64,000 nucleotides of DNA from Amoebidium appalachense (GCA_963693365.1 CAVNZM010000006.1:1488001-1552000), one strand, 5' to 3'; positions 1 through 34,515 are shown, counted from the stretch's first letter. The notes: generated from the sequence alone by a model not told the origin. A program made the numbers and translations.

Positions 1-67
1 TTGCTTGCATAAGCAACCCTGCTCGTCTTTAATCAAGACGGGTTGACCCTCCCAAGTTCAGTTGATG

Positions 68-123
68 CTGCTGTCTGAGTTGGAGAGTCGTATGTACGCG
101 GGCTAAGGGTTCGAAACTCAGAC
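68..123 (+). repeat. tRNA-like head next to dispersed repeat copy 1
   Basis: GTCTGAGTT (73-81) and AACTCAGAC (115-123) are a perfect 9-bp inverted repeat. Between them lie GAGTTGGAGAG, resembling a polymerase III A box, and GGTTCGAAA (108-116), resembling a B box. The head is too short and irregular for a functional tRNA. It fits the tRNA-derived 5' part of a SINE. Confidence 0.4.
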
Positions 124-135
124 GCAATTGATGAG

Positions 136-283
136 TTGGGCCCTTCCTGAGGATGGGCTCTGCTTATGACCCATACTGTGCGCATGGATGATGTTGCATA
201 CTTGAATGTTTGCCTTTGTATGTGTCCTGCACCATGCTTCTCATCGTGTATGCGTACTTCGTACCGTGTTCCGCATTCAAATC
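136..283 (+). repeat. Dispersed 148-bp repeat, copy 1 (SINE-like body)
   Basis: This segment recurs at 6800-6947 with about ten substitutions (roughly 93% identity). Both copies end at GTTCCGCATTCAAA followed by a C/T-rich run. Copy 1 is preceded by a tRNA-like head at about 68-123. It lies in sequence that should be an intron or upstream part of the HECT ligase gene. Confidence 0.8.
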
Positions 284-493
284 CCCCCCTCTCCCCCTCC
301 CCCCCCCCCCCCCCCCTCTCCCCCCCGTCTCTTCTCCCCCCTCTTTCTCTCTCTTTCTCTCTCTCACTTTCTCTCCGCGCCATCTACCTCCCTCTCCCTC
401 TCCCTCTCTCTCTCTCTCTTTGCCCCCCCCCCCTCTCTCCCTCCCCCTCTCCCCCCCCCCCCCCCCCCCCCCCCGCCCCTCCAACCCTCTATC

Positions 494-532
<39 letters not shown>

Positions 533-621
533 ACCTCTAGCAGCCATACATTTCTAAAGCTATAATAAGCTTATATCGTTCTATAGCAACGAGAATATAT
601 GGATGGAAAAGGCTCATAATT

Positions 622-735
622 CTTTCCACCTCCAGCCTGCCACTTCATTTATCAATTCCTTTCTTTTCCACTTCCAGCCTGCCACCTTTATCAGGTGTTG
701 TTTTCTTTTTCACTTCCAGCCTGCCATTTTTTATC
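622..735 (+). repeat. Minisatellite, three copies of about 42 bp
   Basis: Three imperfect copies share CTTTTCCACTTCCAGCCTGC and end in TTTATCA, beginning near 622, 663 and 705. The pyrimidine-rich unit contains a TTCCAG acceptor-like motif in each copy. It lies in the intron before the acidic exon. Confidence 0.7.
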
Positions 736-836
736 ATGAACACAGTTTTAACCAGATCAGCGCGTGACCAATGTCATATTGTCCAATATCTCATGTCTGC
801 ATATTTCCTGAATATTATTACTGATGTGTGCTACAG

Positions 837-21511
<20,675 letters not shown>

Positions 21512-22049
21512 GCGAAACATGAATGCATGGTGGTTGCGATGCAAACTGTGTCGAAGATTTGATTCGGGCATGTAGGACCATATTATCCTTAACCCACACC
21601 TCTTTTGAGTATGGTATGCTACTTCATATATTGTACAGACCTGACGAAGGCTTGTGATTGTATGACACACTTAACGTGAATATATTCCTTCTTCGCCTTA
21701 CAAATGTCCACCAGCAAGTTGGGCACGAAAAAAAACATGCCCCCCCAACACGGTGAGTTCCATGAGGCTAGATACCCACGTCAATTTTACGTTTCAAATG
21801 TTGTTTTCGAAGCACATCAGTGAATAAATGACCTTTGGTTTGTCAGTGCAAAAAGAATGAAAGAGACTCCTTTGAGCATGGTTATACCATGATACTTGCA
21901 CATTGCTGTAGCAAGTTACAATCGTTCGTTAGGACTCCATTATTTTGTGCCTTTTGGCTTTTTTTTTTTTTGCCCAAAGGCTTTATTTTGAGGCCCAAGC
22001 ACAGTAAGCTGCAGGAATGCGCCCTCTTGTTTCCTAAATTGATAGTTGA
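21512..22049. other. 3' UTR and downstream flank of the HECT ligase gene
   Basis: Non-repetitive sequence with an AATAAA at 21823. Nothing else was recognised before the CCAAT boxes of the next gene. Confidence 0.55.
21823..21828 (+). terminator. Candidate polyadenylation signal of the HECT ligase gene
   Basis: AATAAA lies 312 nt after the stop codon in ordinary, non-repetitive sequence. It is the first canonical signal downstream. Confidence 0.45.
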
Positions 22050-22410
22050 CCAATCAGAATCGACTTGCTGACTTTGCTGCTTAAATATGATTGGAGCTTT
22101 TTTGGCGGTGCGGGTTTAGCCAATCGCCACTCCTATAGCCTACAGACTCCTTATACGCTCCGTGTGACTACGCTGTACCAGAAGTAGCCTTACACATTTC
22201 CATGCGAGGAGGGCCGTTTCTAGCTTTACTCATCTAAAAAGGCCTCCTAAATATGATATTTGTCTATCTGTAGTGCTTGTGTTTTTCGAAACTTCTTTAT
22301 CGCCCCATCATTTCTGTTTTTGAAACCGTTTGGCGCGTACTACGAGGATGATGCTCTATGACGTACATGAAATCGGCTAAAACATCAGATTTGGGGCAGC
22401 GCATAATTGG
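22050..22410 (+). promoter_or_regulatory. Putative CCAAT-box promoter of the UFD1-domain gene
   Basis: Four CCAAT elements in either orientation lie within 360 bp: 22050-22054, 22090-22094 (ATTGG), 22120-22124 and 22406-22410 (ATTGG). The segment has normal base composition and few homopolymers, unlike its flanks. It sits just upstream of the candidate first exon. NF-Y binding is the usual reading of such clusters; no TATA box was recognised. Confidence 0.4.
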
Positions 22411-22417
22411 CTGAACA

Positions 22418-22451
22418 ATGCAGGATAAAATATGGCGGCGCAATTTGCATG
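22418..22451 (+). other. Candidate first coding exon of the UFD1-domain gene
   Basis: An ATG at 22418 opens 11 codons and ends at CATG|gtgagt, a near-perfect donor. Its phase (one leftover base) fits the acceptor at 24637 (tttccacag), giving a continuous frame through the next ATG at 24667. A second ATG at 22431, inside an ATGGCGGC motif resembling a YY1-type initiator, is in another frame and would meet a stop at the splice junction. The preceding 400 bp hold four CCAAT/ATTGG boxes. The 2.2-kb first intron looks unremarkable and largely repeat-free. Confidence 0.5.
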
Positions 22452-24429
22452 GTGAGTCTGCAATAGGGAGCCACGTATGGTAAATTATGCTTCGATTAAT
22501 GAGAATAACCCTATTTAGCCAGCATGACGCGTAAACTTTACCAGATTATCCTAATGCATGAAGTACTGCTGAGTGATCATCTTACCGTTCTTGCTACGAG
22601 ATAGAAAGTTGAGCTGTTACGATCCCTGAGCTCAGCCCTCATCTTATCCGGCAGCAATTGGATAGTTATCAGGATAGCATTTTAGCGATTGTCAATTCAT
22701 ATGGTAATACCTAAAGTGCTTTTGGCTCTTGGAATGTTTGAGCGAAGTAGAAAAAAGCATGATGCTTGTTTGAACCAGCTGTTTGCCAATGGCATGGAAG
22801 TCGCGCAGAGACAGATCCTGAAAATTATATGCTCCAAAAGAAGGTTTAAGCGGCTCAATAATTTTACTTGGGGGGTTTCTTATTATCGAATATGTTAAAA
22901 GTTCGTGTTTTAGCCGATTTTTATGTCGCCATAGAGACATCTTGCTATCAGCCCCTTATCATGTTTCATCATTTTGCTGGCTTTAGAAACTATGAAACTG
23001 CCTTCTGACGGGTTCCAAAAAAGGTTAATCCTGCCTCCTTTGTCGTCTTTTGGTTGCCAATCACTGTACGGTTTGAAAAGAGCTGTCGCAGAGCGAATCA
23101 AAAACTGTGTCCGTTTTCTCTTGACATTGACGGTCATTTGTGAGCAAATCTATTCGCGCCCTCAGATGATGCTGTGTCGGGGCTGTGAACTTTGAACCCA
23201 CGAATCCACGATACAACACACACAGCCTCTGTGCACCTTTACTTGTTGTGGCTGTCAAAGCATAAGAAGACAGGTATCAGGTAAGAAAACTCGTCTCTTG
23301 CACGTGTCACCCACACAGCAAAACGATGAAACATTGGGTCACTTTTGGTGGTGGGGTTTGGTTTGGCTTCTCTAGTCCGTAATCACATATGCACAGTTTC
23401 ACGTGTCTCCCCATATGTGCTGTGCTTTGGGTCGAGAGTCCTCTGGTGTGCTGATTCCGTTTCACATGCTGTCACCAAAGGCAGCACAAAAAACGGCAGC
23501 TGATTTGGGCGTCTTTATCCACTGCAGTTGCCCTTGTGGGTAGCGGAAATTACGTTTTTATTGTCTTCTCAGTATGCCGTGCATACTTGCATATCTTTCC
23601 GTCGAATAAATCCAGTCAAAAGAAAAAATTACGTTCGTTCACAGAAGTTTTTACACTTTTGGTGGGGTTTCTTAGACTGATTAGTTCTGAATCAATTCTT
23701 GCCTCAGTTTTTGGGGGGGGTGAAATAAACTTCCTTTGAATGATCAAACCGGATCGTTTTCTTTCGCTTCTAGACCGTACTTTTGTGTTAGAGTTGCAAG
23801 TGTTGCTTCATTCTGGAAAGTACTATCTGGCCATCACGGGCAACAATTCTAGGCTGTGCAAGAGCCAATAATATTTTTATGTTACACACGTAGGCCCGTG
23901 TTATATATATTCCCTTTTGGCCACGCGATACACGGCAACAATGAGAATGGGTGAGTTGCTTTCTCCGGCCTTCTTTGTTGTGCACAGTACTTCGGCTAGG
24001 CCCTAGAGCTGCACATCACACCGCGAACAAATTTCACATCAAAGCGCTTCCAAGCCTTCAATAAATGATAGCATTTGCGGAATTTGTATTGAAGTGGATA
24101 TATGCCATTAGACTTGTTTCCATCACTTATCTCTGCCATGGCTGATTTTTTTCCATGCCTGCATGGTTGTCTGTGTGCTCCCAATTTCTTTTCTCTCGTC
24201 CCCCTCTCGGGCTTTGGGCCTGCGGACGCTGTACCAACCATATGCGCCCCCCTTTGGTCAGATCGTGTCTGCCTCTTGTACCGCGTACGTTGGTGTGTGT
24301 CTTTGTGGGTAGAAAGAATGGTGTTTCGCTTTCTAACCTAACCCTTCCCCCCCCCCCCCCAAAAAAAAAAAAAAAAAGCCACGCACGCACGCACGGAGGC
24401 ACGCACATGCGCGCACACGCACACACACA

Positions 24430-24527
<98 letters not shown>

Positions 24528-24893
24528 CACCACCACCACCACCACTACCACCACCACCACCACCACCACCACCACCACAAACCCCTTCTTTGTTTTCTCC
24601 TTCTCTCCTTTTTGACTCCTTCTCTTCGTTTCCACAGAGACAGGACCTGGTACGTGTGACGGTACGATGGAGGCCATGATGCAGAGACCGGCCCATTTTG
24701 AGGGCACAGCCACCCAGTACCAGCCAGCCCCAGAAGCAGTGGGGGTACGTGCCGAGGTGTTTTCTTGCGCACCTTTAGCCTATGTGTTGAACTGTGTCCC
24801 CTTGAAAGGTACGGGATGTGGCGTGTATGTGCATGTCATACCACGTACTGAATAGCGAAAACAATGTGGATGGCGTTGTGCTGTGCTGCTTCC

Positions 24894-24928
<35 letters not shown>

Positions 24929-25842
24929 CGGTGCTATCATGCAGCTGAACTCATCACAGATTATATTTGTGTGTGACATTCGGTACTGGTGATGATTGGT
25001 TCCTTTGCTACCTGAATAATCATTTGTCATCCCGTGCGCTTTCTCATATCCCCCCCTCCCCCCCGGCCCTTCCCTTCCCCCTCTCCCCCTTCCCCCCCTC
25101 TCCCTCAGGCACCACCCATCCAGAAGGATGTGCAAAGGCTGCTTGGGGATACCCTGGGCCAGTGGCTGGGGGGGTTACCTGTCAGCAGCAAATACAAGGG
25201 CATGAGGAGGAGCATGTCGACTGGCAGTCTGGGCAAGGACAGGAAGGAGGGTGGGTGCTGTGAGTGCACGTGTGTACTTGTTGGTCAGAAAACTAAGTTA
25301 GTTTTGGATTTTTGATGTATTTACTGGTTACTGTGTTGTTGTTGTTGTTGTTTGACAGTGTGTGTGTGTTGGTGTATGTGTGTGTGTGTGTGTTTGGGGG
25401 GGGGGGGGGGGGGGGGGGGGAGCAATGCTAATGAAATGCTGTGCTGGTGTGCCGCAGAGGGCACCCCCAAGCGGTCGCGGCAGGACACCGACATCAAGAC
25501 TCTGTCACAGCCCATGGCCGTACACATCTCGGCTGATGCCAGGGTGGGCATCATCCCGTAGCCTTATTTTTCCCCCCTAACATGGCCAGATACACTTTGC
25601 AAAGCAATGGATTGAAGAGCCCTTGCAAGGGCAACACGGGGGGAGGAGGGGGAGGGGTAGAGGGCAGACAGTACTATGAGGCAGGGGGAGAAGGGGAGGG
25701 GGGGGGGGGGGGGGGAGGGGGAGGAGGAGGGTAAGGAACGGTTCTTATGATGCAGGCGGTTGTGGGTATGAAGGTAGGGAGAGGTATGCGAGAAAACAGC
25801 TCATGTGGCGTAGGAAAGGGAAGAAGGGGGATGGGGTGGGTT

Positions 25843-25873
<31 letters not shown>

Positions 25874-25878
25874 GGAGG

Positions 25879-25929
<51 letters not shown>

Positions 25930-26355
25930 AAGGAGGAAAGGTCGTATGGATGGTTTGGTTAATAGGTGTCATAAAGTGTTTTCGTGGCGTCGCAGAAGCT
26001 TTGAAAAAAGTGTGGGGAGTCATGGTGGTGGTGGTGCTTGTCGGTAGTAGTGGGGGCGAGTGGGGGGGGGGGGAGGGGGAAGGGGGGGGGGGGGGGGGGG
26101 GGGGGCAGCAGCAGGAGCATAATGCTGACAGGTGGTGGCTTTTGTTGCAGCCGTGCCAGCAGTGCCACGTGGAGGGCCCAGCCGAGTGCCCGTTTGACAT
26201 GTGCAGAGAGTGCTGCAGCAGGGTGGCCGACAACCCATGCAGGGCCCACGGCACAAACGCTTGGCGGGTGTTTAAGGCACACCAGTATGACTTGCTGCAC
26301 CAGAGGAGACGTAAGACTAGAGGTAGGTTTTTCTTTTTTTTTTTTTTTTTTTTTG

Positions 26356-26393
<38 letters not shown>

Positions 26394-27272
26394 AGGGGGA
26401 AGGGGGGTATGATAATGAAGGTTTATAGGCAGAGCACCTGTTCTGATATAGTAACACAAATACAAAGACCGTGAGTCATGTGGGGGGTGTTAACGGCCAA
26501 AACAGAGAAACAAAGGACTGTAGACGATGTGAAGGAATGGAGCTGGAGCTGAGAGACGGATGGTGTGGGTGTTTTCTTTTTTTGATTTTCTTTTCCTTTG
26601 GCCCCCCCCCCCCCAGCTGGGAGACGGATGGTGTGGGTGTTTCTTTTTTTGATTTTCTTTCCCTTCGGCCCCCTCCCCCCCCAGCTGAGAGACGGATGGT
26701 GTGGGTGTTTTCTTTTTTTGATTTTCTTTCCCTTTGGCCCCCCTCCGGGGGGGGGGGGGTGGGGGAGGGGGGGGGGGGGGGGGTTAAAGAAGGGTGGAGC
26801 GATGTGTACAGGTGTGGAGATGGGTTGGTAGCCTATGGAATACGGGGTTTTTCTGATATGGCAGAATGCAGGGTTTTGCCGCATGTACCAGGCAGGTCTG
26901 TGCCGGCAGGGGTCGAAGTGTTGGTACGACCACGGTGACGGGTACGTGTCACTTTGCCCCCCCTTCACAAACACACGTACATTTCTGCCCTGATACATCC
27001 TGATGCTTTCTTCTCTGCTTCTGTTTGCTCTGATTTACCACTCCCTCCCTTCCCCACCTCCCCCACAACTCCTCTCCCCATCCCACCGCACCCCACCTGC
27101 ATCCAGGGGAATAGCAGTGCATTTGGCACACATGGTTCATAAAGATCAATGCAGTGTGCAGGGGCTGCAAATTCACCACCCAATTCATTTGGCAGCTCTG
27201 TGGTTTTCCTGGCACCCAGCACGACCGAAGGAGATGTATGGCTCGAGGGAAGGCTGCAAACGGGGTGTGTGT

Positions 27273-27324
<52 letters not shown>

Positions 27325-27552
27325 TAGGAGATGGCTGAGGGGGGGAATGTGAGCGGAGGGGGGCCGGGGTTTGTGGTTTGAAATGGGATGGATAATTGGG
27401 GGCTGGGAGGGGATGGCATCTAATTTTTGTCGACATTCCATCTAACCCCCCCACCCCCCCCCCATCCGCCCCCCTCGCACCCCCTCCGGCCACCCTCTCT
27501 CTCTCTCTCTCTCTCCCCCCCCCCCCCCCCCCCCCCCCCCCCGCGCCCTTCC

Positions 27553-27588
<36 letters not shown>

Positions 27589-27610
27589 CCCTCCCCCCTC
27601 TCCTCCCGCG

Positions 27611-27644
<34 letters not shown>

Positions 27645-27855
27645 GCAGGGACGACATAGTATTCGAGTGGTCACCCACAGGCCCCATCAAGCGCATGCTC
27701 AAGGTGCAGGCGCATGACACCGACAAGGAGACAGAGGCCGGAGACAAATTGCTGCTGCCCCCCAGTGTGCTGATGGAGGCCATAGCTAAGGACCTGCCCT
27801 CCCCATACACCTTCTCCCTGAGTACGCTTTACTTCCTCCCCCCCCCCCCTCCCCC

Positions 27856-27929
<74 letters not shown>

Positions 27930-28353
27930 ACCGACACCAGCACCCACCGCACCCCATTCATACAACTCTGCCCCCTTCTCCTACCACCACCATAACAGCA
28001 AACCTGCCCTGCACTCTCGTCTCTTCATATGTTGTTTCCTACTGGACACGCCGTTGAGAGTTGATACATGACACAGACACTCATTGATGCGACCGTTATC
28101 AATGGATGCTGATGTTTTTTCCTTTCTTCTTCTTCTTTATTTCCTTTTTTTATTGCATTTACCTTCATTTTTTCCCCTTCTTGGAGTCCCTCCCTCCTCG
28201 CTCCCTGCCCCCTTTACCAGCGTTTCTCTTTTCTGTTTTTCCAGACGGTTGTTCCCCCTCTCCCCTCCCCCTCCCCTCCCCCCCCCCCCCCCCCCTTCCT
28301 CCCCTGACCACTACCACGGCCACTACTGCACACACACACGATGCGCACGACAC

Positions 28354-28423
<70 letters not shown>

Positions 28424-29006
28424 CCAGCACCAAGGACTCCACCCGCACTGTGCACGGGGGGGTGCTTGAGTTCACTGCGGGAGACAAGACTGTGCACATG
28501 AGCCGCAGCATGATGGCCAGTCTGGCCCTGTGTGCAGGCGACAGCGTGTGCCTGGCCACAGTCAGCCTGCAGAAGGGCACCTTTGTGAAGCTGCAGCCCC
28601 TGCAGGGTACGTGTCTGTGTGTGTGTGGGTGGTTGGAGGTGGGGGTAGAGGGTAGGGAGGGTATGTGTGTGTGTCTTTGTAAGGGGGGGAGGGAACGGGA
28701 GGGGGGGGGGGGGGGGGAGGGAGGGGGCGGAAGGGGAAGAGAGGAGCGGCAAGGAGGGAGCCGAGAGGTGAGTTGAAGTTGGAGAGGGAAGGGTTGAAAG
28801 GGAAGGGAACGAACAGAAAGGGGAGGAGGGGGGGGAGGGGAGGGGGGAAGGGAGGGAGATGCTTTGGATGGTATGAGGGCATAGTTGAAAGACGGCGGTC
28901 TAAGCACTGGGCTAGACGATGGGTGGCTGGGAAGTGTGTCTTTGTGGTGGTGGTGTGGTGGCCGGGGGGAGGGGGGGGGAGGGCCTGTTCCCTGCCTTCA
29001 GTCTGC

Positions 29007-29050
<44 letters not shown>

Positions 29051-29583
29051 ACAGCCGGCTGGGTGACCGTGCCCCTCAATGTTCGGCGTACCCTTCTGGA
29101 GTTTGAGCTACGCAAATACCAGACCCTGACGGAGGGCTGTGTGGCCACCGTCACATATGGCCGCAACATGTACAGCCTCAGAGTGTATGTTCGAACACCC
29201 CCCAACCCCCCTTGCCAACCCCCCCACCCGCCCCCCCCCAAAAAAAAAAAAAAAAAAAAAACTCATGATAGAAAAACGTCTCTTACACTCACAGACATGC
29301 ACAAAATATATTGTTCCCACCCCTGCTCTCTGTGTGTGTCTTTCCCCCCCCCCACCCCCGTTTCTCCCGCGGGCCTTGTTAATCTCGTGGCACAGGCACT
29401 CACTTAAATATATACAAACATACATGTGGTGGGGGTGAGGGGGGGTCCATAGATTGACAATGAATTTCAGGGCCGAGTGCCGGCCAGCGCCAGCCATCAG
29501 CATCATCGACACCGATTTGGCTTATGACCTGGCTGACCCAGAGGAGCAGGTGGGATCAAGATCTACCCCCCCCCTGGTCACCC

Positions 29584-29619
<36 letters not shown>

Positions 29620-29991
29620 GGGGGGGGGGGGGGGGAGGTGAGGGTGGGACGGAGGAGGAAAGGGAGGGAAACGATAGGGGAAAGGGGGGAAGGTGTGGGG
29701 GGGGGGGGGGGGGGGGGGGACAAGACCACCATCGCATCCACCAGCACGCCACCCAGGTACTCAGCCCTCACTGTGTGTTGAAGGCACACTTGTTTGCTTT
29801 AAGAGGGGGGAAATAGTAGGTGGTTTCTTTATTAGTTTTATTAGCTTGGCCTCTAGTTCACAAGGTATCCTCCTCCCTCCTCTGAGCAGTGACAGCTTAA
29901 GTGGGTGGGTGGAGGGGGGGGGGGGGGGGGGGGGGGGGGAGGGGGGGTAAACCCAGGGGATTGGGCCGGTGCTTGTTGCCGGGCACCGGAT

Positions 29992-30024
<33 letters not shown>

Positions 30025-30090
30025 GACCGGAAACGGGAGTTGGTGAGGTGGGGTGGGTTTGGGTTTTTTTTTTTTTTTTTTTTTGGGTGT

Positions 30091-30123
<33 letters not shown>

Positions 30124-30453
30124 AAACCCTGCGTGTATCTGATATATGTGTGTGTGTACAGGGGATTGGGCCGGTGCTTGTTGCCGGGCACCGGATCGGG
30201 GGGGGGGGGGGGGGGGGGGGGGGAGGGGGGGGGAGGGGGGGGGGGGGGGGGGGGGTAAACTCTCCGTGTATCTGATATATATGTGTGTGTGTACAGGGGA
30301 TTGGGCCGGTGCTTGTTGCCGGGCACCGGATCAAGGGCACTGTGGCCTATGGGCAGTACAGCCACTATGCAGTCAGGCTGCAGGCACCTATTGCACACGG
30401 TAGGTGGGCCATGGGTTTCTCTGCTTGTGGAGAAATGTGTATCGTGGCGAAAT

Positions 30454-30493
<40 letters not shown>

Positions 30494-30822
30494 ATAGGAA
30501 CAAGGGGAGGAGGGGGGGGGGGGGGGGTCGAGTAGGGGGAGGTCGAGGGTGCTGTATGTTTGTGATTTTTTTGACCTCGAAAAGAAGGGACTACCCTAGA
30601 AAAAAGGGACGCAGGGGAGGTAGGGCGGCTGGATGTCACACGTTGGCTTCTTGTGTGCAGTATGCTTATTTACACACATGGGTCTATGGGTAGAATGCAC
30701 CAGTGGATATGTGAACACCAACATGTGAACGAAGGGGTGGTAATCAAGATACAGGTTCCAGGGCGATGGGTCGGCAAGAAGTTGGCAAACATAGGGTTCA
30801 GGTGGAAAGAGGAGGGAGGCCG

Positions 30823-30855
<33 letters not shown>

Positions 30856-31392
30856 ATCTAGGTTATGGCCAGGTTCATGGTTACAGGTGTGCGGGTAGGT
30901 GGGTGCAGAAGTGTGTGTGTTTGTGTTGGTGGTGGCCCTGGGGGGACACCGGAGGGCGCGGGCGGGCGGGCGGGGCGGGAGGGGGGGGGGGGGGGGGAGG
31001 GGGGGGGATATTCGTGTGTTTGCTAACTCCCAACTCCCTTCTCTCCCGTTTACCCCCCAGGCCAGCAGCTACACATTCGGTCTGTGGGGCTGGACTGCAG
31101 TGGTGACCCTGACCTGTACGTCAGCCAATCAGAAATGGCCCCCCACCGTGCCTGGTACACGTGGTTTGCAGAGGTAAACCCGCCCTCCCCCCCCCCCCCC
31201 CCCCTCCCCTCCTCCCGTTGCTTTTGGGTTTTTTCCAAGAGAGTTTCCATTTATTTATTGAGAGTAAAGAATAATGTGAGCGGCAGCAACACTCTTGGTC
31301 TGCTCCCCACCAGTCAACCTCTGCTGGTTACACCTTCTGCTGTAAGGCCAAACTGTTCCGTGCCAAAGCTTTGATTTGTTTATTTGTCTTTT

Positions 31393-31439
<47 letters not shown>

Positions 31440-32044
31440 GTGTGCAGGAGAGGTCGGGGAGTAAGGGATTGCTGTAAGTGCACCAGCATTGGTGTCACCC
31501 CACACATGCAAGGTCCGGCCTGTATTTGAGCCCCTCTCCCCCCTCCCCCCCCCAATGATCGGTAATGCAATAACTTGCCACTGCCGCAATGCCCAGTTCC
31601 ATACACATGTGGTTGCTGTATCAAACGCACTCGTTTTTCTTTTTCTCACACTCACGCACATAATTTTAGCATATCGGTGGGTCAAGTGTGATCATCGACC
31701 CCAAAGACAGCAACTACAATCCCCAAATTTCGTTCGTCTACGTGGGGGTGCGGGGGTTCAGTGAGTCCAAGGGGCCGGTGAGCTTTGAGCTGTGTGTGGA
31801 CATTGAAAGGGCCAAAGAAGTGTCTGTGGAAACCACCTTAAGAGAGACAGGCGGCACGAGCGAAACAATCGGCCCTGGTAAGACCCTCCCCCCCCCCCCC
31901 CCCCTTTTCTCTCTCTCTCTCTCAAATACACCCTAGGTGGCGGTGTGTTAGTCGGCTGTGTTTACTATGCCTCTGAATGCAATGGAGTATAACTCAATGC
32001 TTGTTTCTTTTATTCGGAGCACTGACACACAAGTGCCGTGCACG

Positions 32045-32141
<97 letters not shown>

Positions 32142-32304
32142 ACACACACACAGGGCAAGCAGCGTGTCAGAACTGCGGCAAGGCATTCCCGTCTGCCCGT
32201 GTGTTTATGCACGAGATCCACTGCCGCCGAAACACCTTCAAGTGTGCAACATGCAACAAGGTTAGCCTGTTAAAAACCTCCCCCCTCCCCCCCCCCCCCC
32301 CCCA

Positions 32305-32337
<33 letters not shown>

Positions 32338-32744
32338 GAAAAAAGAAAAGAAAAAGGGAGACAGAGAGATATAGGGGTTGGGAGAAGGGGGGGGGGGGGG
32401 GGGGGGAGGGGGGGGGGGAGGGGGGGGGAGGGGGGGAGGGAAGGAGAGAGTGAAGGGGGAGAGGGAAGGGAGAGAAAGCCAGGACCAAAAAAGAAAGCTC
32501 TTCCGAGAGATAAGAGGGAGAGAGGGAGAGAGAGAGAGGAAGGGAGAGGGAGGGGGGGGGGGGGGGGGGGGGGGGAGAGAGAGAGAGAGAGAGAGAGGAA
32601 AAGAGAAGGAGAGAGAGATGAGGGATGGGGAGGGGGAGGGAGGGAGAGAGTGAGGGAGGACGGGAGTGAGACAGAGAGAGAGACACAGAAGAGAGAGAGA
32701 GAGAGAGGAAGGGAGGGAGAGAGAGAGGGAGAGGGGGGGGGGAG

Positions 32745-32787
<43 letters not shown>

Positions 32788-33733
32788 AAAGGGGGAGAAA
32801 GGGAGGAAGAGAGAGAGCGAGAGCGAGAGAGGGAGCGAGAGAGAGAGGGGGAGGGGGGAGGGAGGAGAAAGCGAGAGAGGGAGGGAGGGAGAAGGGACAG
32901 AAAGTAAGAACCAAAAATGTGAAAGCGCTCGAACTCTTCCATAACCGCGCCTCTTCCCTCCCCCCCACCCGCCGCCCCAACCCCCTTCCTCACCCCCCCC
33001 CCCCCCCCCCCCCCCCCCCACACGTATGGCCCAATCTTGTTCTTGTCATGAAAGTCTGTTACTGTTTGTTGTGCCGTCTTCCCTACCCTTCGGCATCCAA
33101 ACTTTCTTTGGTTGGTCCCCCCATGTATTTCACTCTAGCGTTAACCTTGCTACGGGTACTCTAGCTGTCCCACCAATAGCATCATCCAAATACTTACCAT
33201 ATATGGCAGTGCATGAGTGTAGGCCATCGGGCCAAGCACCAGGCGCAGGCCCACGACCAGCTGAGCTGTGAATGCGGGGAGACCATGGAGCAGGGCCCAC
33301 TGCACACCCACCAGATCACACAGTGCAAAAAGGTAGCACACACCCCACAAACGTATCTTGCGGGGATTCTGGTGAAGGCAATGCTTACGCATTCGGTTTA
33401 GTGTTAGTGTTCAGATTGTGCATGTCCTTCCGACCTCATGAGCATCTCACATGCATTCGTGCACACACATACACATGCATCTCATCGAGTTGATAGTCAT
33501 GTTTATTCCCATATCCGTGGCATGTTTGCTTGTATTAGACCTGCACGTCACGAACATCACCTTCGACTTTTGTAATGCAGTTTTATTGGAGAAATGCGGG
33601 TTTCTAGCCTGTCTATGCCAGTAGATGCCCCCTCTTGCTCCCCCCCCCCCTCCCCCCCCCCCCCTCCCCCCTCCCTCTTTGGTTCTTTTGTAAAAAACAA
33701 TACAAGGCACATCGAAACTAACCGACATTTGTG

Positions 33734-33795
<62 letters not shown>

Positions 33796-34463
33796 CGTCT
33801 AGTGCCGTGCCTGCACAAGTGGTGCAATCTGCAGGTTGAGGCCGGCAATCTTGAAGCCCATGACCGGTCCTGTGCCACTGCCCGCACACCCTGCATTCTC
33901 TGCTCGGTGGATGTCAGGAGGTACCCACCCTTTCAACCGAACTTACATCTCCTGTTTTATCCCTTCCCTGCTTTTAGAATTTAAGCAGCGATACTAGCAT
34001 CTGTTGTTTGCCTTTCCCCTCCCCCCCTCCCCCCCCCCCCCCACCACCACCACCACCACCACCCACCCACCCACCCGCCCGCCCGCCTGCCCACTTCCCA
34101 CAGACTTACTCTCTCCACTCTCCTAGCAAGTAGGGCAAGTGTAGCTTCTAAGTGCAAAATTCTCAGGGAAGGATGGATTGTACGTTGGGTTTTGCTTTCC
34201 CACCACACGGTTAAGGGGTTGAGGGAGACATCGTTGCCAGTGTGTGAGAGCTCACTTGCTGCACACAGGCAAGAGCTGGAGATGCATCTGTCGTCATTCC
34301 ACGGGGTGGAAACGGAGCTCATTGATTGGTCGCAACCCCTCGAGAGCCAGCGACATGTGGTCAAGGAGAGGGCCCTGGAGTGCCCCTGCGGTGCTCAGTT
34401 TGTACATCTCGACGAGCTGCAGATGCATCAGGTAGGCAGGGGGGAGGGGGCTGGAAGGGTGGG

Positions 34464-34515
<52 letters not shown>

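Noticed and set aside
68-123. A functional tRNA gene
   Set aside because: It has no cloverleaf: no anticodon arm of proper size and no acceptor stem in the right place. It is better read as a tRNA-derived repeat head.
164-565. Long poly-Pro/poly-Gly frames over the C-rich tract
   Set aside because: They are homopolymer and low-complexity translations present in several frames and both strands. The same holds for similar frames throughout the window.
29719-29757. Extra UFD1-domain gene exon (KTTIASTSTPP)
   Set aside because: It has no credible acceptor (only G-run upstream), and exons ending at 29549 and starting at 30297 join in phase without it.
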